This document shows, in pieces, positions 1 through 11,922 of a DNA stretch of 64,000 bases. The stretch's first letter is position 1. Every line of letters begins with the position of its first letter. The translations under genes and the position numbers were made by a program. This DNA comes from Coprinus comatus (taxonomy: Eukaryota; Basidiomycota; Agaricomycetes; Agaricales; Agaricaceae). Below the pieces are notes generated by a model. It ran no database searches. It saw only the letters and a program-made list of their open reading frames with translations, and had not been told where the DNA came from. The stretch lies in the NCBI GenBank assembly GCA_034638255.1, contig JAWPGT010000043.1:62001-126000 (forward strand), read 5' to 3'.

Positions 1-788
1 TGGACTCCTTGGAGATATTTGGTCGTCTATTGCAACTGATAGTAATAAGAAGATGTTTAATATGTTTACTGATGAGTTGGGTAAAACTATTGGTAAACAC
101 CAGGTACGTTTTCGTTTTTCATTATTGTTCTTCGATTATATATAAAACTGAATAACCATTATAGGTTATTCATAAACCTTCTATTGGACGATATACAAAA
201 CTTGAAGAACCAAAAGCAAGAGAATCATTATTAACGCCATCTATGCGTAAATCTGTATCCAAATCCGAACTCAAATCAAGCGACACACCATCCACATCAA
301 CCTCCACGGTCAACTCCAATTCCAAATCCACACTTACAGTTCATGTTCCTTCTACATCCAATTCATCAAGCAAAGCACTTCTCGCAGGTGTACCTGAAAC
401 TGAAATCGACCCTGAACAAATGTCATCTCTTCCTTCAAGTATTGGTATGCCAAGTATGTTACAAGCTGCTGCTGCTGCACAAGCCGCGGTTATGGAACGT
501 ACACCATTTGCTATTGATGATGCGAATGATGATGATAGTGATGACGATAGTGATGATGAATTTGATGATGATGATGAAGATGGTGTTGATGATGAAGTTT
601 TGGATGAAGTTGATGCGTTTTTGGAAGAGAATGATTCTGGGTTAACGGAGGCGGATAAAGAGGTTGCGAAACGTGAGTTTTTTTTTTTTTCATTTTTCTT
701 TGGGTTTGGTGTGTTATATATAATAAGACTCTTTCTGATGTTTATGATCTCTTTTGTAGAACTGAGAACTGCAGAACCGGTCAAGTAA
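1..788 (+). CDS. 3' end of an unrecognised gene with a long acidic tail (partial)
   Basis: This is the C-terminal part of a gene that begins left of the window. Three exons can be read: 1-103, 165-672 and 760-788. The introns are bounded by gtacgt...tatag and gtgagt...tgtag and keep the frame. The visible protein is about 212 residues. It starts with a folded-looking segment (GLLGDIWSSIATDSNKKMF). A Ser/Thr-rich linker and an Ala-rich stretch follow, then roughly 30 residues dominated by Asp/Glu, and the protein ends ...AEPVK before TAA at 786-788. I do not recognise the family. The acidic tail is low complexity and gives no function. A GA-rich run follows in the probable 3' UTR at 809-836. 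Confidence 0.6.
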
Positions 789-2814
789 ACCTCTATGTGT
801 TCATACACAGAGAGAGGGAGAGGGAGAGGAAGGGAGAGATCTAGTGAGCATTCTAAAAGATATATGTTTCATGACGGAGAGGTTGGAGATAATATGATCA
901 ATGTCATTTTTTCTACGTTGTAATTGTATCGGTTGCATTTGCTCTTTTTACAAAGGAAGAAGCGTCACGGTCATGGATGATATGTGATAAGACAGTCCTT
1001 TAAGGCTACAAGAACAAGGGGGTATACTAAGTGTGTGTGTGGAAAACAAGAATTCTGAGGACATACAAAAGAAAATTTATTTAATCTTTGTGGTCGGCGA
1101 TCATGAGCAACCCAAATTCGAATACTGAGGTCGGATTCAATGGAATTGGTAACGATCATGTTTTGAACGGGATGTATCTAGTTAAAATTTATTGTGAACA
1201 CAAAGAAAATGAGAAGGATGGGATCGTAACAGCAACACCCACGTCTATTCAAACGCTGACTTGATGCTCAGCGCTCAGGTTGGGTGTTGGCGGGTTACAG
1301 ATCTCAGCACCAGTACTCCGTTCACAGCTCCTCCAAAGTTAAGATATACTGATTTTTTTTACTTGATTGAGGCTAGGTCTCAACGTATAAAAAAAGGTAA
1401 ATGCCACATGGCGAATCCCTTTCCATTTAAGAACCCTCGTAACCAAAACAACAGTTCCGGTGCATCATATGTCATTGGATTTCTTGTAAAGCTTCTTCAT
1501 CATGATTTATGATTGGAATTTCAAGGCTATGGTGTCAAACGTTTTAACTTGGATTAAAATCTTAATGTTCTATTAATACAGTACGTTGTACTATGTCTGT
1601 TTTTTTTTTTTTTTTGAATGATTTTTTGAGCGCTAAAAAGCTGAAGCGCTGAGGTACTAAAATGCTTAGTACTGAATTGCCTTGATGGCGTGCGTGTTTT
1701 GTGTTTTCTTTGAACGCGTCCAAGTGCTTGAAGCTTGAACAATATTCAACTTCTTGGCCCTCAATAACATTACAATAGCATTTTTCCACCAACAGGGAAC
1801 TCCGAGTGGAATAAGGTCAAAAAATGGGTTTCCAACTTCAATTCAGGCGCTTCTTCAAAATCTATCATTGTACTTTCCTTATTCATTCAATTACATCATA
1901 CTTGGGTATGTAGATCAGAAATATAATCAATAAATTAACTGGGTACAAGGTCAATCTAAAAATAAACCTCAAACATCTAATTTTAGATCACTGAGTTCTC
2001 CACAGTTAATTGTCGTCGTCGCCATTGTAACCGCTCTATGTAAAAGATATTTGGAGCTGGGTAAGCTATCTACCAAAGTAAAATAAAGATGTCGTTGTTA
2101 AGACAGTCAGGTACTTTACCCACGAATGAACATAAACTGGAGCACGAACGTTTCTTCTGATGTTTTATTACCGAGTCGCCAAGGGTCTTGGACTTGGATC
2201 TCTCACGTATCAAATGTTACTGTTCCCCATCGTTGGAGTATTTGACTATGAGCTCCAGCTACTCCACTGTAGTGCTTGTACTATAATTATTCTGACACAC
2301 TTAATGTGGAGTAGCTGCTTCTTTCCGGTTCTTTTGGAGCTCAGTTGTGAGCGGTTGAACAATATTTAAACAATACCACTTTAATGTAGTAATTGACACG
2401 AGTGGTCATCGATCAAGGATAACTTACACGAGGTGGCACTATTACGGGTAGCAATTCACATGAATGACTCGGAAGTGAGGTTAGTGAAAAATTGAACAAT
2501 GAAAATTTCCCACTCCAATCATTTAGAATAACTTACCGTAATGAGAGGGCAGGTATAAAGAGTTCCTAAGAGAATTGGAGTTTTCAGTAGCAAGTTTTTT
2601 TTTACCCACCCCTACCGCTTCACGCACTCGTCTTTGTATTTTCTTGAAAGGCGCACATTCGTTAACACACGCTCTCTCTCGATTACCGAATTTCAAGTTG
2701 GATTTATTGTCTAGCACGTACTTCTAGACCTTCGGAAGCAGGACTTTCTACACCTTGAACTTTTCAACACGAACGTTTAACACTCCCACCCGGAGCAACT
2801 CAATCGTCGAAGTC
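789..2814. other. Intergenic region with an imperfect nested inverted repeat
   Basis: I see no ORF with coding character on either strand. The stretch contains a poly-T run near 1600-1615. A nested inverted repeat lies at 2249-2343: TGAGCTCCA and AGCTACTCCAC pair with GTGGAGTAGCT (2306-2316) and TGGAGCTCA (2335-2343). The right end should hold the promoter of the secreted-protein gene that starts at 2815. Confidence 0.5.
2554..2560 (+). promoter_or_regulatory. Candidate TATA box of secreted-protein gene 1
   Basis: TATAAAG lies about 255 nt upstream of the start codon at 2815, at the edge of what is reasonable for a fungal promoter with a long 5' UTR. The assignment is by motif only. Confidence 0.3.
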
Positions 2815-3828
2815 ATGTTGTCCAATTTCAAAAACACATTATTCGCTTTGCTCATCGCCACGGCGATTACTGGCACATTCGCCGCACCTTTACCCCAGGA
2901 GGTACTAGTTTCTGTAGCTCTTTGTGTATTTTCATCGAACTGACGAGTTCATTTCATGATAGTATGGCGCTAGTGTATCCAGCGTCGAAGGAATCCCAGG
3001 AGGTGATTCGACATCCACAGATATTGCCGGTATTCCTTCTGCTTCTTCTTCCGCTTCTCCAACTGTGAGTATACTTCATAAAAAAAAACTACAAGCTTAT
3101 GTATCAAGTTTTGAACTCTAATCTTGTGTTCTTTCAGGATGTCAATGTCCCACCTTCTGGAGATCTATCCACCGACATTGCCACTGCCACTGGTACTGAT
3201 AGCACCCCTGTTGATCCCAGTGCTACTGCGACCGCTACTGCACCAGCTGATACTAGTAGTGCATCCGCGACCGTCATTGACCCATCCGGAATCCCTGGGA
3301 ATGCAACTGAATCTGCAACTGCAACTGCCACTGCCACTACAATCGATTCAAGTGCGATTACTGTAGCTCCAACAGAGACGGCAACACAGTCACAATCAGA
3401 ATGTCTTGCACCAGTTACAGTGGTGAGTTTGAACAATCTTCTCTCGAGTTGAAGATTTTGTTGCTGATGTAGACAATTTGTAGACTGTAACAGAGCAACC
3501 TAGTCAACAACCTACTGATGCTGCTGGTCACGGCAAAGGTAAAGGCAGGGGTAAGGGCAAAGGTCACCGTCAAGGAGGTCAAGGAGGTCAAGGAGGAGGC
3601 AAGGGTCAAGGTAATGCGTCTGGCCCCGGTGCCAATGATGGAAAAGGACAAGGAAATGGAAATGGAGGTGCTGGTGCTGGTGCTGATGCTGGCACTGATG
3701 AGCCCAATAATAACGACGGGCAAGTTGTAGATGCTCCAGCTGTTGACGATGAGATATCCGGTTCCGCCAATGCCAATGCTAATGCTAATAACAAGAAAGG
3801 AGCCCCCGAGTCAGGGCATTCGCATTAG
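2815..3828 (+). CDS. Secreted Thr/Ala/Ser-rich protein with Gly/Gln/Lys-rich C-terminus (paralogue 1)
   Basis: The four-exon model (2815-2901, 2963-3064, 3138-3422, 3484-3828) sums to 819 nt, or 272 residues. The N-terminus has a clear signal peptide: MLSNFKNTLFALLIATAITG, then a small-residue cleavage site ending ...FAAPLP. The middle is built from Thr/Ala/Ser/Pro, a likely O-glycosylation substrate. The last exon is rich in GKGKG, QGGQGG and GAGAGAD-type repeats and ends with Asn/Ala repeats. No catalytic domain is visible. Position, order of parts and intron placement match the gene at 4930-5746, so the two look like tandem duplicates. A wall- or matrix-associated structural protein is a reasonable inference but is not shown. 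The ATG was chosen because it opens the signal peptide directly. Confidence 0.75.
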
Positions 3829-4929
3829 AATCTGGATGATGGTGATCAGTACTGTGTTGACAGAACGATACACTATTAGTAGGATTGGAGATAGATGAAT
3901 TGCAACAACTTTTGAGAAGTTTTACTTGTTCTTCTGTAGTAGTTACCAATGCGAAGTTATTTCAGGTTGCGGTGGAAAGTTATTTGAATGCTCGTGTTGC
4001 TATATGGGAGGTGTCAGTTAAGGTTAAAGCCAAGTTAAAACATCAACTATCGCCCGGTGAGACAATGTTCGGACAATGTACATTTCGGCACAGACTCACC
4101 GGCAGATGCCGATGCAGCGACAGTCTGGCGCTTTTTCGGTGATCCAAACTCTTACAACAGTATATTGCAACACCATCTCTCATAATTAAGTCTTAGTTTG
4201 TGTCACATTGCTACTTCTATCGCATTTTGAGTTACCATCATGATCCAGAAGTAGACCAAAATTAAAGTCTTGATCTTTCAGCTCCTTACCAGGCTGATAC
4301 ACATAACAAAGGAGTTCTGTATCACTTCTATGCTGCGCATATAGACAGACATACAATCCATCTATTATAGGCAAGTGCGTTGTTGATGGTAATAAATGTA
4401 ATTGTATGATCAGTATCGTTTATTTTAATTCTTCAGATTTATTTATTGTCGTCGCTTCTATGATGAATACCCCATCCATGTGATATATGTCAGCATCAGA
4501 CTTGAATCACTAGGTTACATTTCTTACTCACAGGTAAGCTATGATCTTCTATGATAGTATCATAGAGATGTGGATAATGTATTCCATCGTCTAATGATAA
4601 CCATATTGAAGCCTAGAATTTGAAATTGAAACAGAGATGAAAACTCTTCACAACAACTTCCTTCGTAACCTTTGGTTAACTAGGAAACGGTATTAATAAA
4701 TGAACATACGATTGAAGAAGTATATAAAGATGCCTCTATTGCGAAGAAGACATTAAGGATTCAGGTGATCCAGTCGTTCAACCGCTTCAACTTCTTTCTC
4801 ATTCAACTCTTTCGCTTTTCATTTTCTACTAGCACACTAGTTGTGTCCCATTAAACTCCACTTTACTTCAAACTTCAGTATCCTGCACTTTCAATCCCCA
4901 ACTGATTGATTCAGTTAATTTCTGTAAAA
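3829..4929. other. Intergenic region between the two secreted-protein genes
   Basis: About 1.1 kb with no convincing coding region. It must contain the 3' UTR of the upstream gene and the promoter of the downstream one. The only element I can name is a TATA-like site at 4721-4728. Confidence 0.5.
4721..4728 (+). promoter_or_regulatory. Candidate TATA box of secreted-protein gene 2
   Basis: TATATAAA lies 202-209 nt upstream of the start codon at 4930. Pyrimidine-rich sequence follows it, as often seen around fungal transcription starts. Confidence 0.4.
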
Positions 4930-5746
4930 ATGTTTGCCAAATACTCTAACATTCTCTTGGTTGGCCTCGTTGCTACTGTATTTTCCGGCGTTAGTGTTTC
5001 GGCTTTACCGTTGCAAGTCAACAACAACAACAACCAGGCCAATAAGAACGCAGCAGTAGTAAGTTCCACTTTCTCCAATCCCTTTCTTTAAACTCATTAG
5101 AACCTGTATAAAATGTAGAATGGCGTCGCCGCACCATCCGCAGTGGCTGTTGATACAGCAGCAGCAGCAGCAGCAACTGCTACCGCCTTAAACTCCAATG
5201 CTGTCGCAAGCGCTAGTGTAGCAGAAGCAACTGGAACTTTGGCAGATAATACAGCATTGACTGAGACCGAAATCGGGACTGTGGCTGCAACAGCAACTAG
5301 TGTAGACGTTACAACAGCTGCAACAGCATCGGCAGTTGTTACTGATCTAGCACAAGTCCACCACCTACTACCGTTGTAAGTTAACTTCCAAACGACGATT
5401 GTTTGTGGTATACTAAATTTATTTTGTCACGTAGACTATGACTCAGGTGGTTGCTGCTCAAGCTCAGAATACGCGTGCAGCGAACGCTGGTGGTAATGGT
5501 CTAGCCGGTCAAGGCCTGGTTAATGGGAAGGGCCGCGCTGGTGGTGCTGGTGGTGCTGGTGGTGCTGGTGGTGCTGGTGGTGCTGCCGGCGCTGGTGCTG
5601 GTGCTGGTGCTGGTAATGGTGCTGGTGCTGGTGCTGGTGCTGGTCGTGTTGCTAATACCGGTAATACTAGAAACCAGGGAAAAAACAGAAATGGAAACCA
5701 GGCTGGAATCGCTGGATCCAATGCCGCGCTCCAAATCACTGAGTGA
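4930..5746 (+). pseudogene. Secreted Ala/Thr-rich, Gly-Ala-repeat protein (paralogue 2), apparently frameshifted
   Basis: The start codon in gtaaaaATG opens a signal peptide (MFAKYSNILLVGLVATVFSG). Exons by splice signals are 4930-5058, 5119-5375 and 5435-5746. The middle exon encodes an Ala/Thr-rich stretch. The last encodes a (GGA)n then (GA)n tract at about 5536-5650, ending ...ALQITE. The splice signals are strong (gtaagt, cacgtag), but the exon total is 698 nt, one short of a multiple of three. Near 5355-5370 the frame slips: the +1 frame gives ...SPPPTTV joined to TMTQVV, matching the ...APVTV/TVTEQ junction of paralogue 1. A single missing base near a C-run explains this. It is either a real frameshift or a sequencing error; otherwise the protein stops early. 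The rest of the gene looks well preserved. Confidence 0.6.
5536..5650 (+). repeat. In-frame GGTGCTGGT minisatellite coding for Gly-Gly-Ala/Gly-Ala repeats
   Basis: Direct repeats of GGTGCTGGT pass into GGTGCT units. They lie in the last exon of the second secreted-protein gene and encode the Gly/Ala tract. The track is prone to length change. Confidence 0.85.
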
Positions 5747-6142
5747 TCAGCGTCAGGGAACTGTGATTGAGTAGAGGGATTGCAGCTTCTGCTTGTGTTA
5801 GACGAGTATTGTGTAATATCAATTTGTATGCCAGTATCGTATAGTAGTAATATGAATATGCGTAGACGCGTTTGATGCGTCGTCAGTTACAAGAGCAGCT
5901 AAGTCAAGGATATACTCTTTTTAAAATTAGCAACTTGAATGTACTCAGTTAGCTCTATTATGTAGTCAGCATCGGGTGGAATTATGCAAGTATGAGCTTT
6001 AAGTTTTGTCTTCTCTAGATCTGGTATGTGCAATGAGATCATTTACCCGGCAAATGCCGAGTCATACAATCACGGGTCTCACCTACTTGTCTTCAACATT
6101 AGAACGCTTTGTAGGTGCGACGACCATGCATGCAAAGTAATA
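5747..6142. other. Intergenic region
   Basis: No gene seen. It holds the 3' UTR of the secreted-protein gene and the promoter of the TMEM170-like gene. Confidence 0.5.
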
Positions 6143-6848
6143 ATGGCTTATACAGCTCCTTCGTGGCCTTCGCTCTATAACCCTGGTCTGGAAATTCTTC
6201 ACTTTGATAACCGTTCACCAACCCAACCTGGGGCTGCATACCTTTACCATGCGAATGGTGAGCTCAATCAATAAGTTGATGTTGTATGCCTTAACAATAT
6301 TTTGCGAGTTACAGACATATTCCGATTCACGTTATACTGGACACTAGTCTTTTATATGCCAATATTCTTTTTCTGTGGTTTCTACGCATTCTGCAACTAT
6401 ACATTTCCCCCAAGCCGTTCACCATTCTATCCCTCTTCTGCAATCGTTATCTCCGATTATGACAAGGAACAAGAACGACAGACGAATCTAAATCTGATGA
6501 ACTCAAGCGCTTATATACCCTTAAAACCCGTAAATTCCCCTCGGTCTCCAATCTCTCACACAACAACACGACGATCTATATCACAAGCACCTAGAAAGAA
6601 TGAACGGCGTTCACGTGTCGCATTTGCGTTACTTGTGTTGTTGGTCTTCTTGGTCTTAGGTTTAGCGGGTGCAGTTATTGGTTCGGCAGTGTTAGGATTC
6701 ACAATGATGGGACTTTATCGCGCAGCCCGGTTCAACATGTCAACGTGCGTTCTGATCTCTGCGCAACAATCCATATATTCATCGGATATATAGGTGGATT
6801 CCTTTTCTATTGGCAGCACTTCAAGTACTGGTGGGCTTGTTAAGGTGA
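6143..6848 (+). CDS. TMEM170-like integral membrane protein
   Basis: The three-exon model (6143-6257, 6315-6744, 6794-6848) gives 600 nt, or 199 residues, starting [15 protein letters not shown]. The first membrane segment ([20 protein letters not shown], about residues 42-62) is followed by a Ser/Pro/Arg-rich loop. A second segment of Val/Leu lies at about residues 140-160. The stretch after it, [18 protein letters not shown], closely follows the ...GVYRAA... signature of the TMEM170 family. A last hydrophobic segment ([14 protein letters not shown]) ends at LR and TGA. The animal protein is an ER membrane protein involved in ER sheet and nuclear-envelope shape; the same role here is inference. 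The loop between segments one and two is longer than in animal proteins. Confidence 0.7.
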
Positions 6849-7331
6849 GTTAGGACTATTCGTGGTATGATCAAGCTCATGGGAATGCTAGCATCTGGCC
6901 CTCCATCATAGAGATTATATAGTTCGTGAAAATACATTTGGATTGTACCTCCTTATGGGATTGATAGAGTCTCAATTTACTCATCGAAAATGCCATTACT
7001 TATCAATTTCATCTCAACGTCAGGATTACTTACTTCCACTCTTACTGAATGATAATGTCAGACTTGAGCAGTATCCAAAGGAATTCCATTGAAGGATGGG
7101 AATAAAAGCATAGAGTCGGTTTTGAGATCTCAGCTAGTAGGTAAAAGAAAATATTAACTGGTGCTAATAAAAATAGAAATAGTGTCAGTAATACAGTGAT
7201 ACTACATTGATATATATGTGTGAGCACTTGCTGAGAGAATTATGTTCTTTTTCTTTGATTTTCCAGGATTGTTCCGTTATATTATTAGCCAGTGACTTCC
7301 TTTTCCGGAGGGCTTTGCCATCACAACGGCA
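6849..7331. other. Intergenic region
   Basis: No gene seen on either strand. It should contain the promoter of the F-box gene at 7332. Confidence 0.5.
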
Positions 7332-9344
7332 ATGAGCTCTTCTCCTCTCTTCCATCTTCCAAACGAGATTCTTGATGCAATTCTTTCTCTCTTGGACTCA
7401 GCTTCCGACATCATCGCCTTTGCACTAGCAAGTAGAGCTTGTTCTCAAATAGCAATCCCTCGTCACACAGAATATCACATTCTTCGCATACGCCACGCTC
7501 GTCCAGAACTATGGGCTCATCTGGCTCAAACGGATCTTGCTAGCACTTTTACACATGTGCATATTAGCGATAGGAGTGCTTGTCTTCAACCAGATAGGAT
7601 ACCACATACTCTAGTTGATCCTCGTCTCTATTCCGCACCTGCACGTATAGAGGAACAAGAAGAACTTAGAATCCAGAACATTTGCAAAGCCATTGGAACT
7701 ATGCGTTCATTGAGGTCGTTTGTTTGGGAAACCAAATCTCCTCAGAGACCTACATCCCGTCCTAAACACGAGGATGATATACTTGAGGCTTTGCGCTCCT
7801 CATCGACTTTGGAACGACTAGCGCTTATAGGTCCTTTTCTTTCACATAAACATGACCCATCAACACCATTCGACTCTCGCAGTGAACAATACCCGGTGAG
7901 CCAACAGAACTTACTCTACGATCGTTCCTTCAACTAATAAGAAACGTTCCAGTTATGGAGATTCTCGAATCTTAAATATCTGGCTCTTTATGGAGACTCC
8001 TGGATTAAACCTACGGTCTCATCACATGTCCTGAAATTTCTACGGAAGATTGATATGCTTGAGGTACGGTACTCGTTATGCATCTTTCCATGAAACTCCT
8101 ATTAAAACATATCACAGCACCTTGAACTCCCGTTAGAATTTGTCCAGCTCCACTGTCTCTCTTTCCCTAATCTCAAAACGCTCAAACTTCCACTCGTCGC
8201 AGGTGCTACACCTTATCTCGATGCCACACGTTCATACTTTATCCAGGCCCATCGCAATATTGAAAACCTTTGGTGGTTTCCTGTGGCAATACCTACACTT
8301 GCTCCTGATTCTCTTCCAAATCTTCGATCTTTGACTACTACACATCATGTTATTGAATGTCTTGCCGCCATCGCACCACCACCACCAACTCCCAGCTCAA
8401 TGACATTCGCAGTTTTTCAATCTCAATCCGTTCCATTAGAATCAATAACAGAGGATCCCCGGGAATCAAATTCTTCCGCTAGTGATACTCTTGTGGAGAA
8501 TGATAATGATAATTTGGGTGATAGGACTATCAGACGTCCAATAGAAAATTTGGATATTCGGTCCTTGGATGCGAGATCGCTTTTATATATGCATCGGTAT
8601 TTTATGGATCCAAGGACTTTGAAAAAGTTGAGGATACATATATTTCATGATGTTGATGATATGTGTCGTATTGGCGATACTTTCATGAATGTGACTTGGT
8701 TACGGTTTCCAAGTACACATTTACCTGTGGATGCTACACATCCTACGAAAGTTAAACTGGTGAGTTTGTTTTCCACTCCATTTCTTTTTTGTTTTTATCA
8801 TAAAATTCAAAACTGATGGGGATTTTCTTGGAATAATATTATAGAATGATTTGTTTAGAATTTTATCCCACTTTCCTCGACTTGAGGTATTGCGGGGTCA
8901 GGTGCTTTGGGAAGCTGTGGGACATGATAAAAATGGGATGCATTTAGCGATTCATAATTTGGTGCAGATGTTACCGAATTTAAGGGAATTGGATTATTCA
9001 AGTTTTGATGAGAAGAGACAGGGGTTTAGAAGGATTATAATAACGACAGTGATAAAACGTGTTCTGATGCCTAGAAAGGTACTTGAAGGTAATCAGGTGT
9101 TTTATGATGATGGCGATGTGGTTCGAAATGAAGGGGGAGAGATGATGGATCTTGATGATGAGGATGAGTTTGTAGAAGTGGAACGGAAAGATGTTAATTA
9201 TTATATGGCGAAAGCTAAAGCAAGGTTAGTTTCTCTTGTTTGATATATCGTTGCGCCTGGTTATATCTCATTACTCGTTATTATTTTTTATCCCTGCTGA
9301 TTTGTAGGGATGTTTGGGATATATGTGAGGGTGCTTTTGATTAA
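7332..9344 (+). CDS. F-box protein with leucine-rich-repeat-like C-terminal region
   Basis: The five-exon model (7332-7895, 7953-8063, 8118-8759, 8845-9224, 9308-9344) totals 1,734 nt, or 577 residues, with every junction in frame. Residues 5-45 (FHLPNEILDAILSLLDSAS, then IAFALASRACSQIAIPR) form a typical fungal F-box, the Skp1-binding part of an SCF ubiquitin ligase. The rest has repeated Leu-rich stretches such as FSNLKYLALYG, FPNLKTLKLP and FPRLEVLRGQ, as in F-box/LRR-like substrate adaptors of agaric fungi. An acidic run lies near the C-terminus (MMDLDDEDEF). The substrate cannot be predicted. The gene is co-directional with its neighbours but shows no functional link to them. Confidence 0.75.
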
Positions 9345-9644
9345 CTTTTACGGTTTAGATATATTGCATCACGACTTCAGCCTAAGGTTTTTGTACCATA
9401 TTATACTGACTTGGTTTGTTTATATAAATTTCGTGTTAATATTTAGAGGTTACTGTACATCCGACAAATAATCTTTCCAATGATATTCCAAAAAAAATCA
9501 CAGGGAATATTGACGGATGCCCGTCAAAAATTGATTCGTCGACGTAATGGTGGTGTAATACATATTCATATCTTATCTAATCAACCCGATAATTGCTAAA
9601 ATTATTGATACTAATAAATTTGTTCCCCACAACCAAAAACCACC
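9345..9644. other. Short intergenic/promoter region of the purine gene
   Basis: 300 nt with no coding signal, AT-rich. It holds the promoter of the ADE17-type gene; CCACCATG context surrounds the start codon at 9645. Confidence 0.5.
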
Positions 9645-11839
9645 ATGTCGCAACCTATAGGTAACCTTCCCAAATTCACATTAACAATTCATTGTGATAA
9701 CAATTTTACATATCTAAACCTGACGATCATTTAGCTCTTCTCTCCGTTTACGACAAAACCAATCTTCTCGAACTCGCTAAGGGACTTTCGGAGACTGGAG
9801 TTCGTTTATTGGGTTCAGGGGGTACTGCAAAGAAGATCAGAGAGGCTGGTATTCCTATTGAGTGGGTTCTCTTTCAATTTTCTTGACACATATTGAGGCC
9901 GAGGATTGCAAGTTGACCATGATTGATAGGGATGTGTCCGATATCACAAAAGCACCGGAAATGCTCGGCGGTCGCGTCAAGACTTTACATCCTGCCGTTC
10001 ACGGAGGTTCGTTTTTACCACTTTATCAAATTCAAAATTTCCTCAAAAACGTCTTATTAAAAAAAAAACATATATATATATAATAGGAATCCTCGCTCGC
10101 TCGATCGCTTCAGATGAAGCTGACCTCACTGCTCAAAACATTTCCCCTATCTCAATCGTCGTTTGCAACCTTTATCCATTCACTGAAACCATTTCAAAAT
10201 CAACTTGTACACTTGCTGATGCTGTTGAAGAAATTGATATCGGAGGTGTAACTCTTCTTCGTGCAGCTGCTAAAAATCATGCTCGTGTTTCCATTTTATC
10301 TGATCCTTCCGACTATGCTGAATTTTTGGAACAATGGAAGAAGGGAAATAATGATGTTGGTCAAGGTGTTAGGAGTAAATTGGCATTGAAGGCTTTTGAA
10401 CAAACTGCAAGATATGATAATGCTATTAGCGGGTATTTCAGAGAACAGTATGCTTCTGCTGAATTGGATAACGAGAAGTTGGTTGCACCCGTGCAGAGGA
10501 CGGCACTCAGGTACGGAGCTAACCCGCATCAAAAGCCAGCACAAGCTTTTGTCGACGATGGAAAACTCCCATTCAAGGGTGAGCATGACATCGCTAGCTC
10601 GAACTTGATAACTAATACATTACCCATTTCTCAGCGTTGTGCGGATCTCCTGGCTATATCAACTTGCTTGACGCACTCAACTCTTATGCCCTTGTCAAGG
10701 AACTCCAAGAAGCGCTCGGTCTCCCCGCTGCTGCTTCATTCAAGCACGTCTCTCCTGCCGGTGCTGCCGTTGGTATTGAGCTCAACGAAACCGAGAAGAA
10801 GGTTTATGGTGTTGATGACCTCAAGGAGCCCCTTACTCCTCTTGCCTCGGCATATGCCCGTGCTCGTGGTAAGCTTCGCTCGGTCAAATTCATTTCTGTT
10901 TCTAGGTATCTTATTAAATGCTATTAGGTGCTGATCGTATGTCATCCTTCGGTGACTTTGTTGCTCTCTCGGCACCTTGTGATCTTGCAACTGCTAAAAT
11001 CATCTCTCGCGAGGTTTCTGATGGTATTATTGCACCTGGATACTCCCCAGAGGCCTTTGAAGTCCTCAGCAAGAAGAAGGGTGGAAAATATTGTGTCATT
11101 GAGGTTCGTCCTTCTACTTGATCACTGTGCTGTTTGTTGCTCATCGAAAGTCGATTAGATTGATCCCAACTACGTACCCGCTGAAATCGAGACCAAGCAA
11201 GTCTATGGCGTTACACTCCAACAAAAGCGCAATGATGCAAAGATAGATGCTCAATTGTTCCAAAATCTCGTTACCAAGAATAAGGACTTGCCAACTGCGG
11301 CCATCACTGACCTGATTGTGGCTACCCTCGCTCTCAAATACACCCAATCCAACAGTGTTGCTTATGCCTACCATGGTGCCATCATTGGTATCGGTGCAGG
11401 TCAACAGTCTCGCATCCATTGCACACGTTTGGCCGGTGGAAAGGCTGATCTATGGTGGTTGCGCCATCACCCTAGTGTTCTTAGCCTTCCTTTCAAGAAG
11501 GGTGTTAAGCGTGCTGAGAAGGCTAATGCTATTGACCTCTATGTCAGTGGTGAGGAGCTTGAGGGTAGTGAGAAGGAACATTGGGAGAGTTTGTTCGAAG
11601 GAAAGGTTGAACCTTTGACTACTGAGACGAAGAAGGATTGGGCTAAGAAGTTGGATGGTGTTGCTTGCTCAAGTGATGCTTTCTTCCCCTTCCCTGATAA
11701 TGTGCACAGGGCAAGGAAGAGTGGCGTCAAGTATCTTGCTGCTCCTAGCGGTAGCGTCATGGATGCTGAATGTATCAAGGCTGCTAACGAGCACGGAATG
11801 GTGTTCGCTCATACTTCATTGAGGTTGTTCCACCACTAA
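9645..11839 (+). CDS. ADE17: Bifunctional AICAR transformylase / IMP cyclohydrolase (purine biosynthesis)
   Basis: This enzyme carries out the last two steps of de novo IMP synthesis: formylation of AICAR with 10-formyl-THF, then ring closure of FAICAR to IMP. Seven exons (9645-9660, 9735-9861, 9930-10006, 10087-10578, 10635-10868, 10928-11103, 11159-11839) sum to 1,803 nt, or 600 residues, close to the usual ~590. The N-terminal MGS-like cyclohydrolase domain shows [19 protein letters not shown] and [18 protein letters not shown]. The C-terminal transformylase domain shows [14 protein letters not shown] and the catalytic Lys-His in [11 protein letters not shown]. It also has [23 protein letters not shown] and [10 protein letters not shown], and ends ALRLFHH-like (TSLRLFHH). 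Both active sites look complete. The first exon is only 16 nt. The enzyme is cytosolic in other eukaryotes. The 3' end faces the deoxynucleotidase gene only 83 nt away. Confidence 0.95.
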
Positions 11840-11922
11840 AAAAAGCAGATGGGAAAGCACAATTTTGTCGGGGGTCTAATATTGTTTTGTGTATTTTGTG
11901 ATATTAAATTGAAGTTATTTTT

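Noticed and set aside
3134..3436. Minus-strand open frame antisense to the first secreted-protein gene (Val/Ala-rich)
   Set aside because: It mirrors a repetitive GCN/ACN coding exon on the plus strand and has no independent start or splice support.
5501..5774. Several overlapping open frames in the Gly-Ala repeat (Ser/Thr, Pro/Ala and Val/Leu versions)
   Set aside because: Low-complexity repeats are open in many frames. Only the frame linked to the signal-peptide exon is credible.
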